Part shown: one piece after another, positions 24,025 to 32,256 of the stretch
How the letters are laid out: each line of letters opens with the position of its first letter
Numbering within the stretch: the stretch's first letter is position 1
NCBI GenBank assembly: GCA_002439285.1
Contig: DJTQ01000322.1
Coordinates: forward strand, 1-33,987
Direction: 5' to 3'
Length of the DNA: 33,987 nt
Source of the DNA: Paenibacillaceae bacterium UBA6304
GTDB taxonomy: Bacteria > Bacillota > Bacilli > Paenibacillales > Paenibacillaceae
The notes under the pieces: generated by a model
What the model was told of the DNA's origin: nothing
Databases searched by the model: none
Seen by the model: only the letters and a program-made list of their open reading frames with translations
Program-made: the position numbers and the translations under genes

Positions 24025-24555
24025 TTGAAGACATCATGGAAGGTAACTGCAGCAATAGTATTAGTTGGTGGAGGTATTTGGGCCGGCTCACTTATGAATA
24101 TGACAGCAGAAGGAGCAGGGGTTACAAATCAGCCTGGAACGGCTGATGATCCTGTTGTGACGAAGAGCTATGTGGACCAAGCAATCCAGCATGCGATTAA
24201 AGGCGGAGGCACCACGACGACTCCTACAACACCAACGACCCCGACAACGCCATCGACGAACGAAGGAAGCGTGGGTTCATCCGATGCCGTATCAATTGTG
24301 GATGTAAAGCCGGGACAGACCTTAATTGCTTCAACTGGAGCGGAATTTGTAGTTCGCGCAGGGAAAGCAGTCATTTACAGTCAAGACTCGAACGGTGTGG
24401 CTGATTTGACGGATGGAAAGGATATTACGAACGGTGGAGCGGTGGCAAATAACCATTTGCTTTCTTTTCCTAGAGACGGCAGAGGAATTCAAGTTCAGGA
24501 AGGCAACAAGTACAACTTGACGGTTATGGTACGAGGCGGATATAAAATTCAGTAA
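24025..24555 (+). CDS. Membrane-anchored 176-aa protein with Thr-Pro linker
   Basis: The start is TTG at 24025 behind GAGGAGGAAG; no in-frame ATG lies near. Residues about 6-24 form a hydrophobic segment (VTAAIVLVGGGIWAGSLM), either an anchor or an uncleaved signal. A short DDPVVTKSYVDQAI motif follows, then a low-complexity linker (TTTTPTTPTTPTTPST, about residues 68-83). The compact C-terminal domain of about 85 residues reads GQTLIASTGAEFVVRAGKAV and LLSFPRDGRGIQV. I have a sense that this domain and the VTKSYVDQ motif recur in Paenibacillaceae surface proteins, but I know no function. Position after the S-layer genes suggests a cell-surface role. Linker and anchor make it look like a display stalk. 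Confidence 0.8.
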   Translation: MKTSWKVTAAIVLVGGGIWAGSLMNMTAEGAGVTNQPGTADDPVVTKSYVDQAIQHAIKGGGTTTTPTTPTTPTTPSTNEGSVGSSDAVSIVDVKPGQTLIASTGAEFVVRAGKAVIYSQDSNGVADLTDGKDITNGGAVANNHLLSFPRDGRGIQVQEGNKYNLTVMVRGGYKIQ

Positions 24556-24630
24556 TTGGCCGGTTTAGGGTGGACATGATTTGCCAAAAGTAACAAACAT
24601 TAATAGGGCTAGGCTTGTTTACGTCATGCA

Positions 24631-24637
24631 CATACTA
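24631..24637 (+). promoter_or_regulatory. Possible sigma-G -10 element of the SASP gene
   Basis: CATACTA matches the forespore sigma-G -10 consensus and lies 38 nt before the SASP start. No good -35 is found 17-18 bp upstream; TTAATA at 24600-24605 is too far. The call therefore rests on the -10 and on the gene type. Confidence 0.35.
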
Positions 24638-24674
24638 CTTTCGAGGTAAAAAAATTATCGGAGGTGTATGATCA

Positions 24675-24947
24675 ATGGCAAGAAGTAACCGTAAAATCGT
24701 TCCCGAGAGCCGACAAGTACTTAACCAATGGAAATATGAGATCGCTGCGGAGTTTGGATTGCCCGTTAGCGGAGCAGGAGGCTCCATTGGAGCGGATACG
24801 GAATTTGCTGGTGAGCTTGGATCCTTTGCTGCAGGAACAAGCACTCGAGGAAGCTGGGGCCATTTAACATCCCGGGAGAACGGCTCTGTCGGTGGGGAAA
24901 TAACAAAACGTCTGGTGGCTCAAGCCCAGAAGAATATGCTATTATAG
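24675..24947 (+). CDS. Alpha/beta-type small acid-soluble spore protein with insertion
   Basis: SASPs of this type coat forespore DNA and protect it from UV and heat, and are degraded by the GPR protease at germination. Hallmarks are the N-terminal [14 protein letters not shown], which includes the GPR cleavage region (YEIA), and the C-terminal [23 protein letters not shown]-binding helix. The 90-aa length is well above the usual 60-75. The two conserved halves are separated by a Gly/Ser/Ala-rich stretch of about 36 residues, where I recall roughly six in typical members. GGAGGTG precedes the ATG by 8 nt. It has no strong terminator of its own before the metK region. Confidence 0.9.
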   Translation: MARSNRKIVPESRQVLNQWKYEIAAEFGLPVSGAGGSIGADTEFAGELGSFAAGTSTRGSWGHLTSRENGSVGGEITKRLVAQAQKNMLL

Positions 24948-24974
24948 AAAATTGTGAACTTATAGCTTGTTTTT

Positions 24975-25003
24975 TTGACATGACCTGGCAAATACGATAA
25001 TAT
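24975..25003 (+). promoter_or_regulatory. Sigma-A promoter upstream of metK
   Basis: A perfect TTGACA (24975-24980), 17 bp, then TAATAT (24998-25003); GATAAT at 24996-25001 is an alternative -10. It lies between the SASP stop and a terminator hairpin that would begin about 10 nt after transcription starts. Confidence 0.55.
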
Positions 25004-25017
25004 GACTTTTAAGGATT

Positions 25018-25051
25018 AACCTTTTCCGCTAAGGAAAAGGTTCATTTTTTG
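25018..25051 (+). terminator. Terminator hairpin between SASP gene and metK
   Basis: A perfect 10-bp stem (25018-25027 with 25033-25042) with a 5-nt loop is followed by six T residues. It may end SASP transcripts or act as an early terminator in the metK leader. Confidence 0.8.
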
Positions 25052-25053
25052 AT

Positions 25054-25125
25054 TGTGGATTGTCCACATAATTATCGTCATTATTCTTAGTATTGGATAC
25101 TTCGGCAATTGCCATACTATCCATA
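25054..25125 (+). promoter_or_regulatory. Inverted repeats in the metK leader
   Basis: TGTGGA-TTG-TCCACA (25054-25068) is a perfect 6-bp inverted repeat. GGCAATTGCC (25104-25113) is the core of an imperfect hairpin spanning about 25090-25125, just before the ribosome site. No SAM-I (S-box) conserved core is visible in the leader, nor any T-box signature. An operator or translational control element is possible. Confidence 0.35.
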
Positions 25126-25140
25126 GGGGAGGTTGATTTC

Positions 25141-26343
25141 ATGTCCATACAAGGGCGACACTTATTTACTTCCGAGTCCGTAACCGAAGGACATCCGGAT
25201 AAAATTTGCGACCAAATCTCCGATGCGGTGCTTGACGCATTTTTGGCCAACGATCCGTATGCTCGTGTAGCTTGTGAAGTTTCCGTGGCTACCGGACTTG
25301 TTCTTGTGATCGGTGAGATCAGTACAAAATCGGAATATGTAGATATTCCTGCTATCGTTCGTAAAACGGTAAAAGATATCGGTTATACTCGTGCCAAGTA
25401 TGGCTTTGACTCCAATACTTGTGCTGTACTTACTTCATTGAATGAACAATCTGCCGATATCGCTCAAGGTGTGAATGCAGCACTGGAGAACCGCGATCCG
25501 GAGCAAATGGATAAAGAAACGGAAAATATCGGCGCAGGTGATCAGGGGTTAATGTTTGGTTTCGCGACAAACGAAACGCCTGAATTGATGCCGCTTCCTA
25601 TAGCCTTGTCTCACCGCATTGCCCGCCGGCTTTCTGAAGTCCGTAAAGACGGCACCCTGGACTACCTTCGTCCGGATGGTAAAACTCAAGTTACAATTGA
25701 GTATTTGGACGGTAAACCTAAACGTGTCGATACTATTGTAGTATCAACGCAGCATGCCGAAGAAATTACGCTGGAGCAAATCCAGAGGGATATTAAAGAA
25801 CAAGTAATTCTTCCCGTGGTACCAGCTGAATTGTTGGATGTGGAGACCAAATATTATATCAACCCTACAGGTCGTTTTGTAATCGGCGGCCCGCAAGGAG
25901 ATGCAGGGTTGACCGGACGTAAAATTATTGTCGATACTTATGGCGGTTATGCTCGCCATGGCGGCGGTGCTTTCTCCGGTAAAGATCCGACTAAAGTCGA
26001 CCGCTCCGCGGCTTATGCAGCCCGTTATGTGGCAAAGAATCTGGTTGCCGCAGGCTTGGCTGATAAAGTGGAGATTCAACTCGCCTATGCTATTGGTGTA
26101 GCGACACCGGTCTCCATCAATGTCGATACTTACGGAACAGGAAAAGTATCCGAGGAGAAGCTGGTTGAACTGGTTCGTGAGAACTTCGATCTTCGCCCAG
26201 CGGGCATTATCCGGATGCTGGACCTGCGCCGCCCAATTTATCGTCAGACGGCCGCATACGGCCATTTTGGACGTACAGACGTGGATCTTCCTTGGGAACG
26301 CGTGGACAAGGCTGAGGCGCTTAAGGCTCAGGCTGGCTTGTGA
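25141..26343 (+). CDS. metK: S-adenosylmethionine synthetase (methionine adenosyltransferase)
   Basis: MetK makes SAM, the main methyl donor, from methionine and ATP. The 400-aa length equals that of B. subtilis MetK. Signature motifs are present: [20 protein letters not shown] at the N-terminus (ATP and metal site), [38 protein letters not shown], the glycine-rich [20 protein letters not shown] and the C-terminal [15 protein letters not shown]. An in-frame upstream extension exists from 25093, but GGGGAGG (25127-25133) fits the ATG at 25141. It appears monocistronic, with a terminator directly after. The lack of an S-box in the leader is notable because metK has one in B. subtilis. Confidence 0.99.
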   Translation: MSIQGRHLFTSESVTEGHPDKICDQISDAVLDAFLANDPYARVACEVSVATGLVLVIGEISTKSEYVDIPAIVRKTVKDIGYTRAKYGFDSNTCAVLTSLNEQSADIAQGVNAALENRDPEQMDKETENIGAGDQGLMFGFATNETPELMPLPIALSHRIARRLSEVRKDGTLDYLRPDGKTQVTIEYLDGKPKRVDTIVVSTQHAEEITLEQIQRDIKEQVILPVVPAELLDVETKYYINPTGRFVIGGPQGDAGLTGRKIIVDTYGGYARHGGGAFSGKDPTKVDRSAAYAARYVAKNLVAAGLADKVEIQLAYAIGVATPVSINVDTYGTGKVSEEKLVELVRENFDLRPAGIIRMLDLRRPIYRQTAAYGHFGRTDVDLPWERVDKAEALKAQAGL

Positions 26344-26350
26344 AAAGTAA

Positions 26351-26390
26351 AAAGAAGGTATCCTTATAAAGGATGCCTTCTTTTTTTGTT
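26351..26390. terminator. Bidirectional terminator between metK and the convergent gene
   Basis: Arms 26352-26365 and 26369-26382 pair at all positions with one G-U. On the plus strand the tail has eight consecutive T residues. On the minus strand five T residues follow the stem, so it can also serve the convergent gene, whose stop codon lies at 26391. Confidence 0.88.
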
Positions 26391-26909
26391 TTATATTTTG
26401 AAACCAGCTGCCTTTAAGTCTGATTTATTTAGTAGAATCGAACCATATGAATTAAGAATTTTAATGAGGTCCCCTTTTCTAGTAGTAATTGAAGATTCAG
26501 CCCCATATTCTGTTGCATTAATATTAATACTAAATATAATATTACCGCCGTCCATTATATTTAAGACATCTTTTGAATCTTGATCTTGCCTAATAACTAA
26601 ATCATTTAAAGTGGAAAATTCAACAAAAGTTGTCCATTTGGAAGATACTTCATTATTTGCAACAAACTCAATAGATTTATTTGTTCCATCATACTCCGTC
26701 TCATACCCGAACAATCCACCCACTTCACGAATCGGTACATATGTAGTTCCGTTATAAACCAATTGACTGGTCGTGCCGGTTTTCGTTTCGCCATCCACCA
26801 GAATCTTGAACTTAGCAATGGTGGCCTGGACTGTGTTTGGAGCTGCTGCGGCTACGGTTGCAGATCCGATCAGCATGCCGATGGCTAATGAAGCAATTAC
26901 TCTTTTCAT
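26391..26909 (-). CDS. Secreted protein with copper amine oxidase N-terminal-like domain
   Basis: The 172-aa product has a signal peptide (MKRVIASLAIGMLIGSATVA, cleavage near residue 23-26). A domain at about residues 30-80 matches the 'copper amine oxidase N-terminal' family (FKILVDGETK, QLVYNGTTYVPIREVGGLFG). Despite the name, this domain is a common extracellular module in Paenibacillaceae and has no oxidase or copper-site residues here. The remaining C-terminal half (NIMDGGNIIFSININATEYG) is unrecognised. An ATG three codons upstream touches AGGAG, so the ATG at 26909 is the better start. It is convergent with metK and shares its terminator. Confidence 0.85.
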   Translation of the reverse strand: MKRVIASLAIGMLIGSATVAAAAPNTVQATIAKFKILVDGETKTGTTSQLVYNGTTYVPIREVGGLFGYETEYDGTNKSIEFVANNEVSSKWTTFVEFSTLNDLVIRQDQDSKDVLNIMDGGNIIFSININATEYGAESSITTRKGDLIKILNSYGSILLNKSDLKAAGFKI

Positions 26910-27224
26910 ATGTATCATCTCCTAAATTAATAATTCCTCAATACTGAATTTACCCAGACAGCAAGCAATTGTAACAAGAAATTAAAAAATAAATTAAATG
27001 AGACCAATGCTTAGATATTTATGTATCACGGTGTTGTCTTAGAATTTGTACACTTGATAATTTGATGATTATGAATATGATGCTGCTTGTTGGTGTCAAT
27101 TCCGATTTAGAAAATCTAAACTTGTCCGGTCTTTTTGCCGTTAATAAATATAGGTATGCGCTTAATTGCCATCGTGCTGAAATAAATACATAGAGCATTC
27201 ATTCGGTGAGAGGAGTATGAGAAT
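26910..27224. other. Divergent intergenic region, A/T-rich
   Basis: This 315-bp A/T-rich spacer separates two divergent secreted-protein genes. I find no gene in it. A plus-strand sigma-A-like promoter is listed separately. I found no convincing promoter for the minus-strand gene. A small TTAGA/TCTAA hairpin lies near 27107-27119. Confidence 0.5.
27054..27081 (+). promoter_or_regulatory. Candidate promoter of the 1336-aa SLH gene
   Basis: TTGATA (27054-27059), 16 bp, TATGAT (27076-27081). The leader to the ATG at 27225 would be about 140 nt. Confidence 0.45.
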
Positions 27225-30200
27225 ATGAAAAAGAAAGGTTCGATAGGTTTGGCGTTGTTAATGGTCATTAATATGATGTTGGTGGCTTTGGGGTCGGCTG
27301 CGCCAGCCACATCATTTGCGGTGACTTCCATGCAGCCTGCTAGTGGGGCAAAGGGGGTTCCGCTAGAAACAGGGACAATTCAACTGTTGTTTGACCGTGA
27401 GGTCAAGGCTTGGGCGGGAACGGCACCGATTGAGGTTATAGCAGAGGGAGGAACTGCGCCTATAGCGACAATTACCCCTCAACAAGGATATGTGATCAAG
27501 AGGCTGGATATTGTAGTTCCAACTCCGTTGACACCAAACACTAAATACCATGTTACAGGGGCGGCAGGGATATTTGTCGATGCAAGCAATCCGACTATAA
27601 CTTCGGAATCATTTGATTTGTCTTTTACAAGCCTTAGTGAGCCTGGAAGCAAAGCTCCTGTCCTTAGCGGGATAGAGCCCTTTTACCCGGCTGTGGGCGC
27701 TATGATCGCGAACACCTCTGAGAAATTTAAAATTACATTCGATAAGCCAATTATTAAAGCAGCAGATGGCAAGAGTTCTATACATATTAGACAAGCCTCT
27801 AACAATAAAGAAGTACTCACTTTACTGGCCCAAGACGCGAAGGTGGAAGTAACAGGCAATACAGCCGCTTGGGAAGTGAGTAATCTGGTTCCGGGCGAAC
27901 GGTATTATGTACTGATTGATAAAGGGGCTTTTCTGGATATCGATGATCATCCTTATGAAGGAATTAGCAATGCACAAACCTGGTTCGTCAATGTACAAGG
28001 GAATCCGGTAGAGTGGCATGCCACGACTCCGACAGTTCCAGCCAACAGGGCCGTGAATGTTGGAATCAACGACATTATTCAACTGAACTTTACGCGCCCG
28101 GTATATCCGGACGCAGGGACACTTAAATTGCAACTGACCACACCGCCAAGCGGTACGGCAGCCTTGGTTAAAGCCTTCAATGTTACTTCTTCCGAAGTTA
28201 AGGGAGGCGGAACATCCACTATCACCATTACTTTGCCGAAAATGAACTACAACACCGGATACACGGTATCCGTTCCGGGATCAGCATTCAAAGACAGCGA
28301 TAATAATGACACGCCGGCAAGGAATTGGTCCTTTACGACGGGCACGGCGGCTTCGAGTTCGCTTAAAGTTAATTCACTGTCTCCTTACGACCGAAGTACC
28401 GGAAATGCGTTAACAAGCAAAGTGGTGGCCACCTTTAATAATCCGATCATTGAGAAGGATTTAAGCCAGGTTACTATTAAAAAGCAAGGCACCACGGAAG
28501 CCGTTCCTGCTGGAGTATCTATATCGGGGCGCCAGCTAATCATAAAACCCTTAAGTAACCTGCAGGAAGGATCCACTTATTACGTGGACATCGCTTCCGG
28601 CGCGGTGGCGGATAGTGCAACCGGAGCTCTTTTTACCGGGCTGAGCGGCTCGTCAAGCTGGACATTCCAAACGATGACTTCAGACAGGACGGCTCCAGTA
28701 TTGCAAAGTGCCGTAATGTACAGCAATTCGGTGATCCGGTTAACGTATAACAAAACATTGGACGCCTCTATCAATCTTTTGACATCCAGCTTTTCGGTAA
28801 CGGTAAATGGAGAGTCGCGGCGGATTAGTAATGCTTATATCTCCGGCGAAAGTGTGTATGTGACTTTAGAAACCGGGGTTGCAGTCGGTCAAAATGTGCG
28901 AATCAGCTACACCGGAGGTTCGATCCGGCCCATCCAGGACATCTCAGGTAATGCGGCCGGCTCGTCAAGCAAGGACGTTACGAACGGAATTGATTCCGTT
29001 CTCCCGAAACCGAAGGACGGATCTGTCTCCGGCCGCAGCTTGACTTTGTATTTTAGCGATACGCTAAAAAGCGTCTCGAGCTATGCATACGATCAATTCA
29101 GAGTTACAGCAGATGGCTATTCCGTAGGGATTGACCGGATTTATCAAAGCGGCTCAACAGTAACCTTATACCTGACCAATTCTGTATCGAATGGGGAAAT
29201 TGTCAAAGTATCCTACTCGCCGGGTTCATACCCGTTGCAAGACTACCGTGGACAAAACATCTCCGGATTTGACGATTACTATGTCCGAAACACTTACGAT
29301 ACGGTGGCACCTGAGTTCTCAGATGTAGAAGGATCGGGCAATAAAATCGTGCTGAGTTATAATGAGGCCTTGAGAACGAGCACTGTTCCGATGAAGAGCC
29401 AATTCTCAGTACTGGTGAACAACTCACCGGTTTACGTCACCGGGGTTGAGATTGTTTCCAATCAGGTGATTTTGACACTAGCTTCATCTTTCAGCCGGGA
29501 GCAGGACGTTACACTATCTTATGTGTCGGGATCAGGCGGAATTGCGGATCTGAACGGCAACTTAGCAGGATACATTAATCTCCAGCCCGTTAATTACAAT
29601 GTTATTACCGAAGGCATCCGCTCGGCGGTGATTCAAGGGGATACGATCACGATTACCTATAATACATCGCTAAGAGCGGTATCTTCGCTTCCTGTAAATC
29701 AATTTTATGCGGCGGTGGATAAGACCAATCAAGCGATACAATCCGCTTCTGCCAGCGGGAATACGGTAGTTGTGAAATTAGTCAGTCCGGTGACCGCTCT
29801 TCAAGTCGTTGAGCTATCTTACATCCCGGGTTCGCCTTTGCTCTACGACACTTCAGGTAACGTCATGAAAGGATATGCATCCATACCGGTGACGAACGCT
29901 ACAAGTTCCTCGGGGACGTCAACGAATACGGGGGCAACCGGACAACCGTCCTATGTATCTTTGATGTCTGGAAGTGATTTTGGTCAAACGGGATACGTGT
30001 TGGCTTTGAATGCTGCGCAAACTACGACAGACCGTTCAAGATACGAACAGGCGATTTCAAAATACACTTTGGATAGTGCCAAGTTAAAGGGAGCCTTTGA
30101 GTTTTTAACAGGTAATAACATCAGCACCGAGAAAATGATGGTTTTTGAAGTCCCATCTACTGAAAAGGCAGCGGAAGTCGTCGTTCCGATGAACCCGCTT

Positions 30201-31235
30201 ATGGAATTGTACAGCACCGGTAAAACAGCATCGTTTGCTGTAAAATACGGAAACCATCTGTATGTGCTCCCTGTACAGAGCCTGCCGTATCCTGAAATTT
30301 CCCGAACGCTGAGTGTGGGGTCATACTCGACGGTGAACCTTACGATTAGACTTGAGTCCCTATCTAAAGCTATACTTCCTTCGCTTCCTTCCAGTGGGGC
30401 GGTTACGGTCAGCTCGTTGGCCGATCCAGTGGAAGTGTACGTTACGGCAAGCAATGGCTCGAGTCAATCGGAAATAGCACATAAGGGGCAACTCTATATT
30501 AAGGCAGCCAATCAGTTGCCTTCGGTTACCTCCACACTGGTCAAATATGATCTGTCTACCCGTACGGTAGCCTACATGCCGTCAGCGGTGAAAAGCAGCG
30601 GGACGGGCATTGTGTTCACCGCAAAAATTAATGGAAATATGATTGTAGGGCCGGCTGTAGGCTATGGATATTTTGAGGATACGGTCAAACATTGGGCTAA
30701 AAACGACATTGCCGAGTTGGCCGGAAAGATGATTGTTAATCCGACATCTTCTACTCAAAGTTATAAATTCGAACCGGATAGAAATATAACGCGTGCTGAA
30801 TTTGCTACCTTCCTGGCCAAAGGACTCGGTCTCCCTCAGGACACGACAAGCGCAAGCAGGTTCCCTGATGTGTCAGCATCCAGTGTGACGGGAGCATATA
30901 TCGGAGCCGCGGCCAAAGCAGAGATCATAACCGGTTATACTGACGGGACCTTCAAGCCGAACAACTACATCACGCGTGAGCAGATGGCACTTATGATGGT
31001 TAGGGCTATGCAGTATGCTGGGTATGATGTCTCGTCGAATGGGGCGAGCACGCAAACCTTGACCCGATTCAAAGACGGCTCCAAAATCCAATCCAAAGAC
31101 ACCGTCGCCAAGGCGGTTAAAGAGGGCATTATCCAAGGCGTCTCCGCCAACCAGTTCCAACCGGCGGGAAAAGCGACCCGCGCCCAGGCCGCTGTGATGT
31201 TGAAACGCGTCTTAGACAAGATTAACAATGTTTAA
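27225..31235 (+). CDS. Large secreted protein with Big_5/SwmB-like repeats and C-terminal SLH domains
   Basis: The 1336-aa protein has a signal peptide (hydrophobic IGLALLMVINMMLVALGSAA). Three Ig-like units of Big_5 type follow (MQPASGAKGVPLETGTIQLL, then IEPFYPAVGA and ATTPTVPANRAVNVGI). Next come four or more SwmB-like repeats of about 100 residues, each with patterns such as FSVTVNGESRRISNAYISG, VRISYTGGSIRPIQDISGN or LSYVSGSGGIADLNGNLAG. Three SLH domains occupy about residues 1147-1335, with motifs TRAE (near 1189), TREQ (near 1250) and TRAQ (near 1318). AGAGGAG precedes the ATG. It should sit on pyruvylated SCWP. The repeats suggest adhesion or carbohydrate contact, but no catalytic motif is seen. 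The stop overlaps that of a convergent gene. Confidence 0.9.
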   Translation: MKKKGSIGLALLMVINMMLVALGSAAPATSFAVTSMQPASGAKGVPLETGTIQLLFDREVKAWAGTAPIEVIAEGGTAPIATITPQQGYVIKRLDIVVPTPLTPNTKYHVTGAAGIFVDASNPTITSESFDLSFTSLSEPGSKAPVLSGIEPFYPAVGAMIANTSEKFKITFDKPIIKAADGKSSIHIRQASNNKEVLTLLAQDAKVEVTGNTAAWEVSNLVPGERYYVLIDKGAFLDIDDHPYEGISNAQTWFVNVQGNPVEWHATTPTVPANRAVNVGINDIIQLNFTRPVYPDAGTLKLQLTTPPSGTAALVKAFNVTSSEVKGGGTSTITITLPKMNYNTGYTVSVPGSAFKDSDNNDTPARNWSFTTGTAASSSLKVNSLSPYDRSTGNALTSKVVATFNNPIIEKDLSQVTIKKQGTTEAVPAGVSISGRQLIIKPLSNLQEGSTYYVDIASGAVADSATGALFTGLSGSSSWTFQTMTSDRTAPVLQSAVMYSNSVIRLTYNKTLDASINLLTSSFSVTVNGESRRISNAYISGESVYVTLETGVAVGQNVRISYTGGSIRPIQDISGNAAGSSSKDVTNGIDSVLPKPKDGSVSGRSLTLYFSDTLKSVSSYAYDQFRVTADGYSVGIDRIYQSGSTVTLYLTNSVSNGEIVKVSYSPGSYPLQDYRGQNISGFDDYYVRNTYDTVAPEFSDVEGSGNKIVLSYNEALRTSTVPMKSQFSVLVNNSPVYVTGVEIVSNQVILTLASSFSREQDVTLSYVSGSGGIADLNGNLAGYINLQPVNYNVITEGIRSAVIQGDTITITYNTSLRAVSSLPVNQFYAAVDKTNQAIQSASASGNTVVVKLVSPVTALQVVELSYIPGSPLLYDTSGNVMKGYASIPVTNATSSSGTSTNTGATGQPSYVSLMSGSDFGQTGYVLALNAAQTTTDRSRYEQAISKYTLDSAKLKGAFEFLTGNNISTEKMMVFEVPSTEKAAEVVVPMNPLMELYSTGKTASFAVKYGNHLYVLPVQSLPYPEISRTLSVGSYSTVNLTIRLESLSKAILPSLPSSGAVTVSSLADPVEVYVTASNGSSQSEIAHKGQLYIKAANQLPSVTSTLVKYDLSTRTVAYMPSAVKSSGTGIVFTAKINGNMIVGPAVGYGYFEDTVKHWAKNDIAELAGKMIVNPTSSTQSYKFEPDRNITRAEFATFLAKGLGLPQDTTSASRFPDVSASSVTGAYIGAAAKAEIITGYTDGTFKPNNYITREQMALMMVRAMQYAGYDVSSNGASTQTLTRFKDGSKIQSKDTVAKAVKEGIIQGVSANQFQPAGKATRAQAAVMLKRVLDKINNV

Positions 31236-31993
31236 CTGTATATGCCTTCCGGTGCAGCTTCGGCGATCGGGAGGCTTCTTTTTTTGTTGAGTGAATCCGG
31301 TTTCTTATTCATGTCCAATTCTTCCGGCGATTCGAACCCTTGGACCAGTTCATAGGAGTAGGCGTTTTCTCTAAATCCAATGCGGACGGGACGAAGCCAA
31401 CCTGTTGAGCATAAAGACTGGAGGATAAGAGAGGCAGTTTGAGAGTCGATATTCAAATGAAGCGCTACTTGGGCGGGGTGAATTCTGTGCGGTGAGATGA
31501 GCGCAAGCCGAACGACCTCCATTTCAGTAAATCTAAGGCCATTCGTGGAGGGAGGGGCAGCTTGATAACGATTGAGCAGTATCTGAAGTAAATACCGGCA
31601 TAATTCCGGGCGTTGTTCGATGTCGTGAAAGGTAAACGAGATGACTCGAAATCCCGAAGCTTGTAGAAAAGATTCGCGGTTCAACTGATCGGAATATTCC
31701 TGGGAGTCCATATCTACAGCATTTGGAACGAAGTTCTCAACTCGAATTAATAGCTTGAGATGACCCGATAAATAAACAAAATCCTCATAATACACTCGCC
31801 CGCGCCAGTCGCGGACCTCATATTCCGGATGCAGGTGATCGAAATTACCAACTAGCGGCCACCATACTTTTTTAAGAAATAGTTGTTCTTCGTAACCGTG
31901 TTCTCTGGCGATCTGCTGTTTCCGTTCTTTGGATTTACAACTCGAATGGGACTTCAAAAAGACCTCATAGGCCAATTCAAACGTTCCGTACAT
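31232..31993 (-). CDS. Degenerate PD-(D/E)XK-like protein with C-terminal winged helix
   Basis: The 253-aa cytosolic protein starts MYGTFELAYEVFLKSH and continues with FLKKVWWPLVGNFDHLHPEY. In the middle, EVRDWRGRVYYEDFVYL, then LLIRVENF, then QLNRESFLQASGFRVISFTF has the strand and helix order of DUF559/Vsr-like nuclease folds. Where I recall relatives having an acidic IEIDG-type active site, this one reads IRVEN, so activity looks lost. Residues about 155-220 look like a winged helix (PAQVALHLNIDSQTASLILQ). Relatives in Paenibacillus are, from memory, loosely called DNA-binding response regulators; I see no receiver domain. The ATG has AGGAG 12 nt upstream. A promoter and a terminator-like hairpin precede it. 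Its 3' end overlaps the SLH gene stop. Confidence 0.75.
   Translation of the reverse strand: MYGTFELAYEVFLKSHSSCKSKERKQQIAREHGYEEQLFLKKVWWPLVGNFDHLHPEYEVRDWRGRVYYEDFVYLSGHLKLLIRVENFVPNAVDMDSQEYSDQLNRESFLQASGFRVISFTFHDIEQRPELCRYLLQILLNRYQAAPPSTNGLRFTEMEVVRLALISPHRIHPAQVALHLNIDSQTASLILQSLCSTGWLRPVRIGFRENAYSYELVQGFESPEELDMNKKPDSLNKKRSLPIAEAAPEGIYS
31244..31286 (+). terminator. Terminator of the SLH gene, inside the convergent coding sequence
   Basis: GCCTTCCG (31244-31251) pairs with CGGGAGGC (31268-31275) with one G-U, and seven T residues follow. The element lies wholly inside the 3' end of the minus-strand gene, whose Lys-Lys codons are the complement of the T run. Confidence 0.8.
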
Positions 31994-32028
31994 AAATCAG
32001 ATCAACTCCTGAAATGGTTTTTAAGCAT

Positions 32029-32069
32029 AAAAAAAGTCCTAACCATCTGAATCATCAGATTGTCAGGAC
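32029..32069 (-). terminator. Minus-strand terminator in the leader of the nuclease-like gene
   Basis: Arms 32036-32050 and 32055-32069 pair at 13 of 15 positions. Read on the minus strand, seven T residues follow (32035-32029). It lies between a minus-strand promoter and the gene starting at 31993. Confidence 0.75.
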
Positions 32070-32092
32070 GTTCTTCGTCACTTAATAGGATA

Positions 32093-32121
32093 ATTATAGC
32101 AATTATGTATAAGGTAGTCCA
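32093..32121 (-). promoter_or_regulatory. Minus-strand promoter upstream of the nuclease-like gene
   Basis: On the minus strand TGGACT (32121-32116) and a perfect TATAAT (32098-32093) are separated by 17 bp. Transcripts would reach the terminator hairpin within about 20 nt and end after about 60. Confidence 0.6.
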
Positions 32122-32256
32122 ACTAAAATTCCATGAAATTTGCTTTTTTTCGTAACTTTTCCGGCATTTTGTAGTCTATTATTTATGTACTAGATTTCCG
32201 GGAGACAGAGCTCGGAATAACAGATTGCATTTATGATGGGAGAGTAGCTTACAAAA

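Noticed and set aside
24948..25140. SAM-I (S-box) riboswitch before metK
   Set aside because: The space is short and I cannot find the conserved S-box core or its characteristic stems; a covariance search would settle it.
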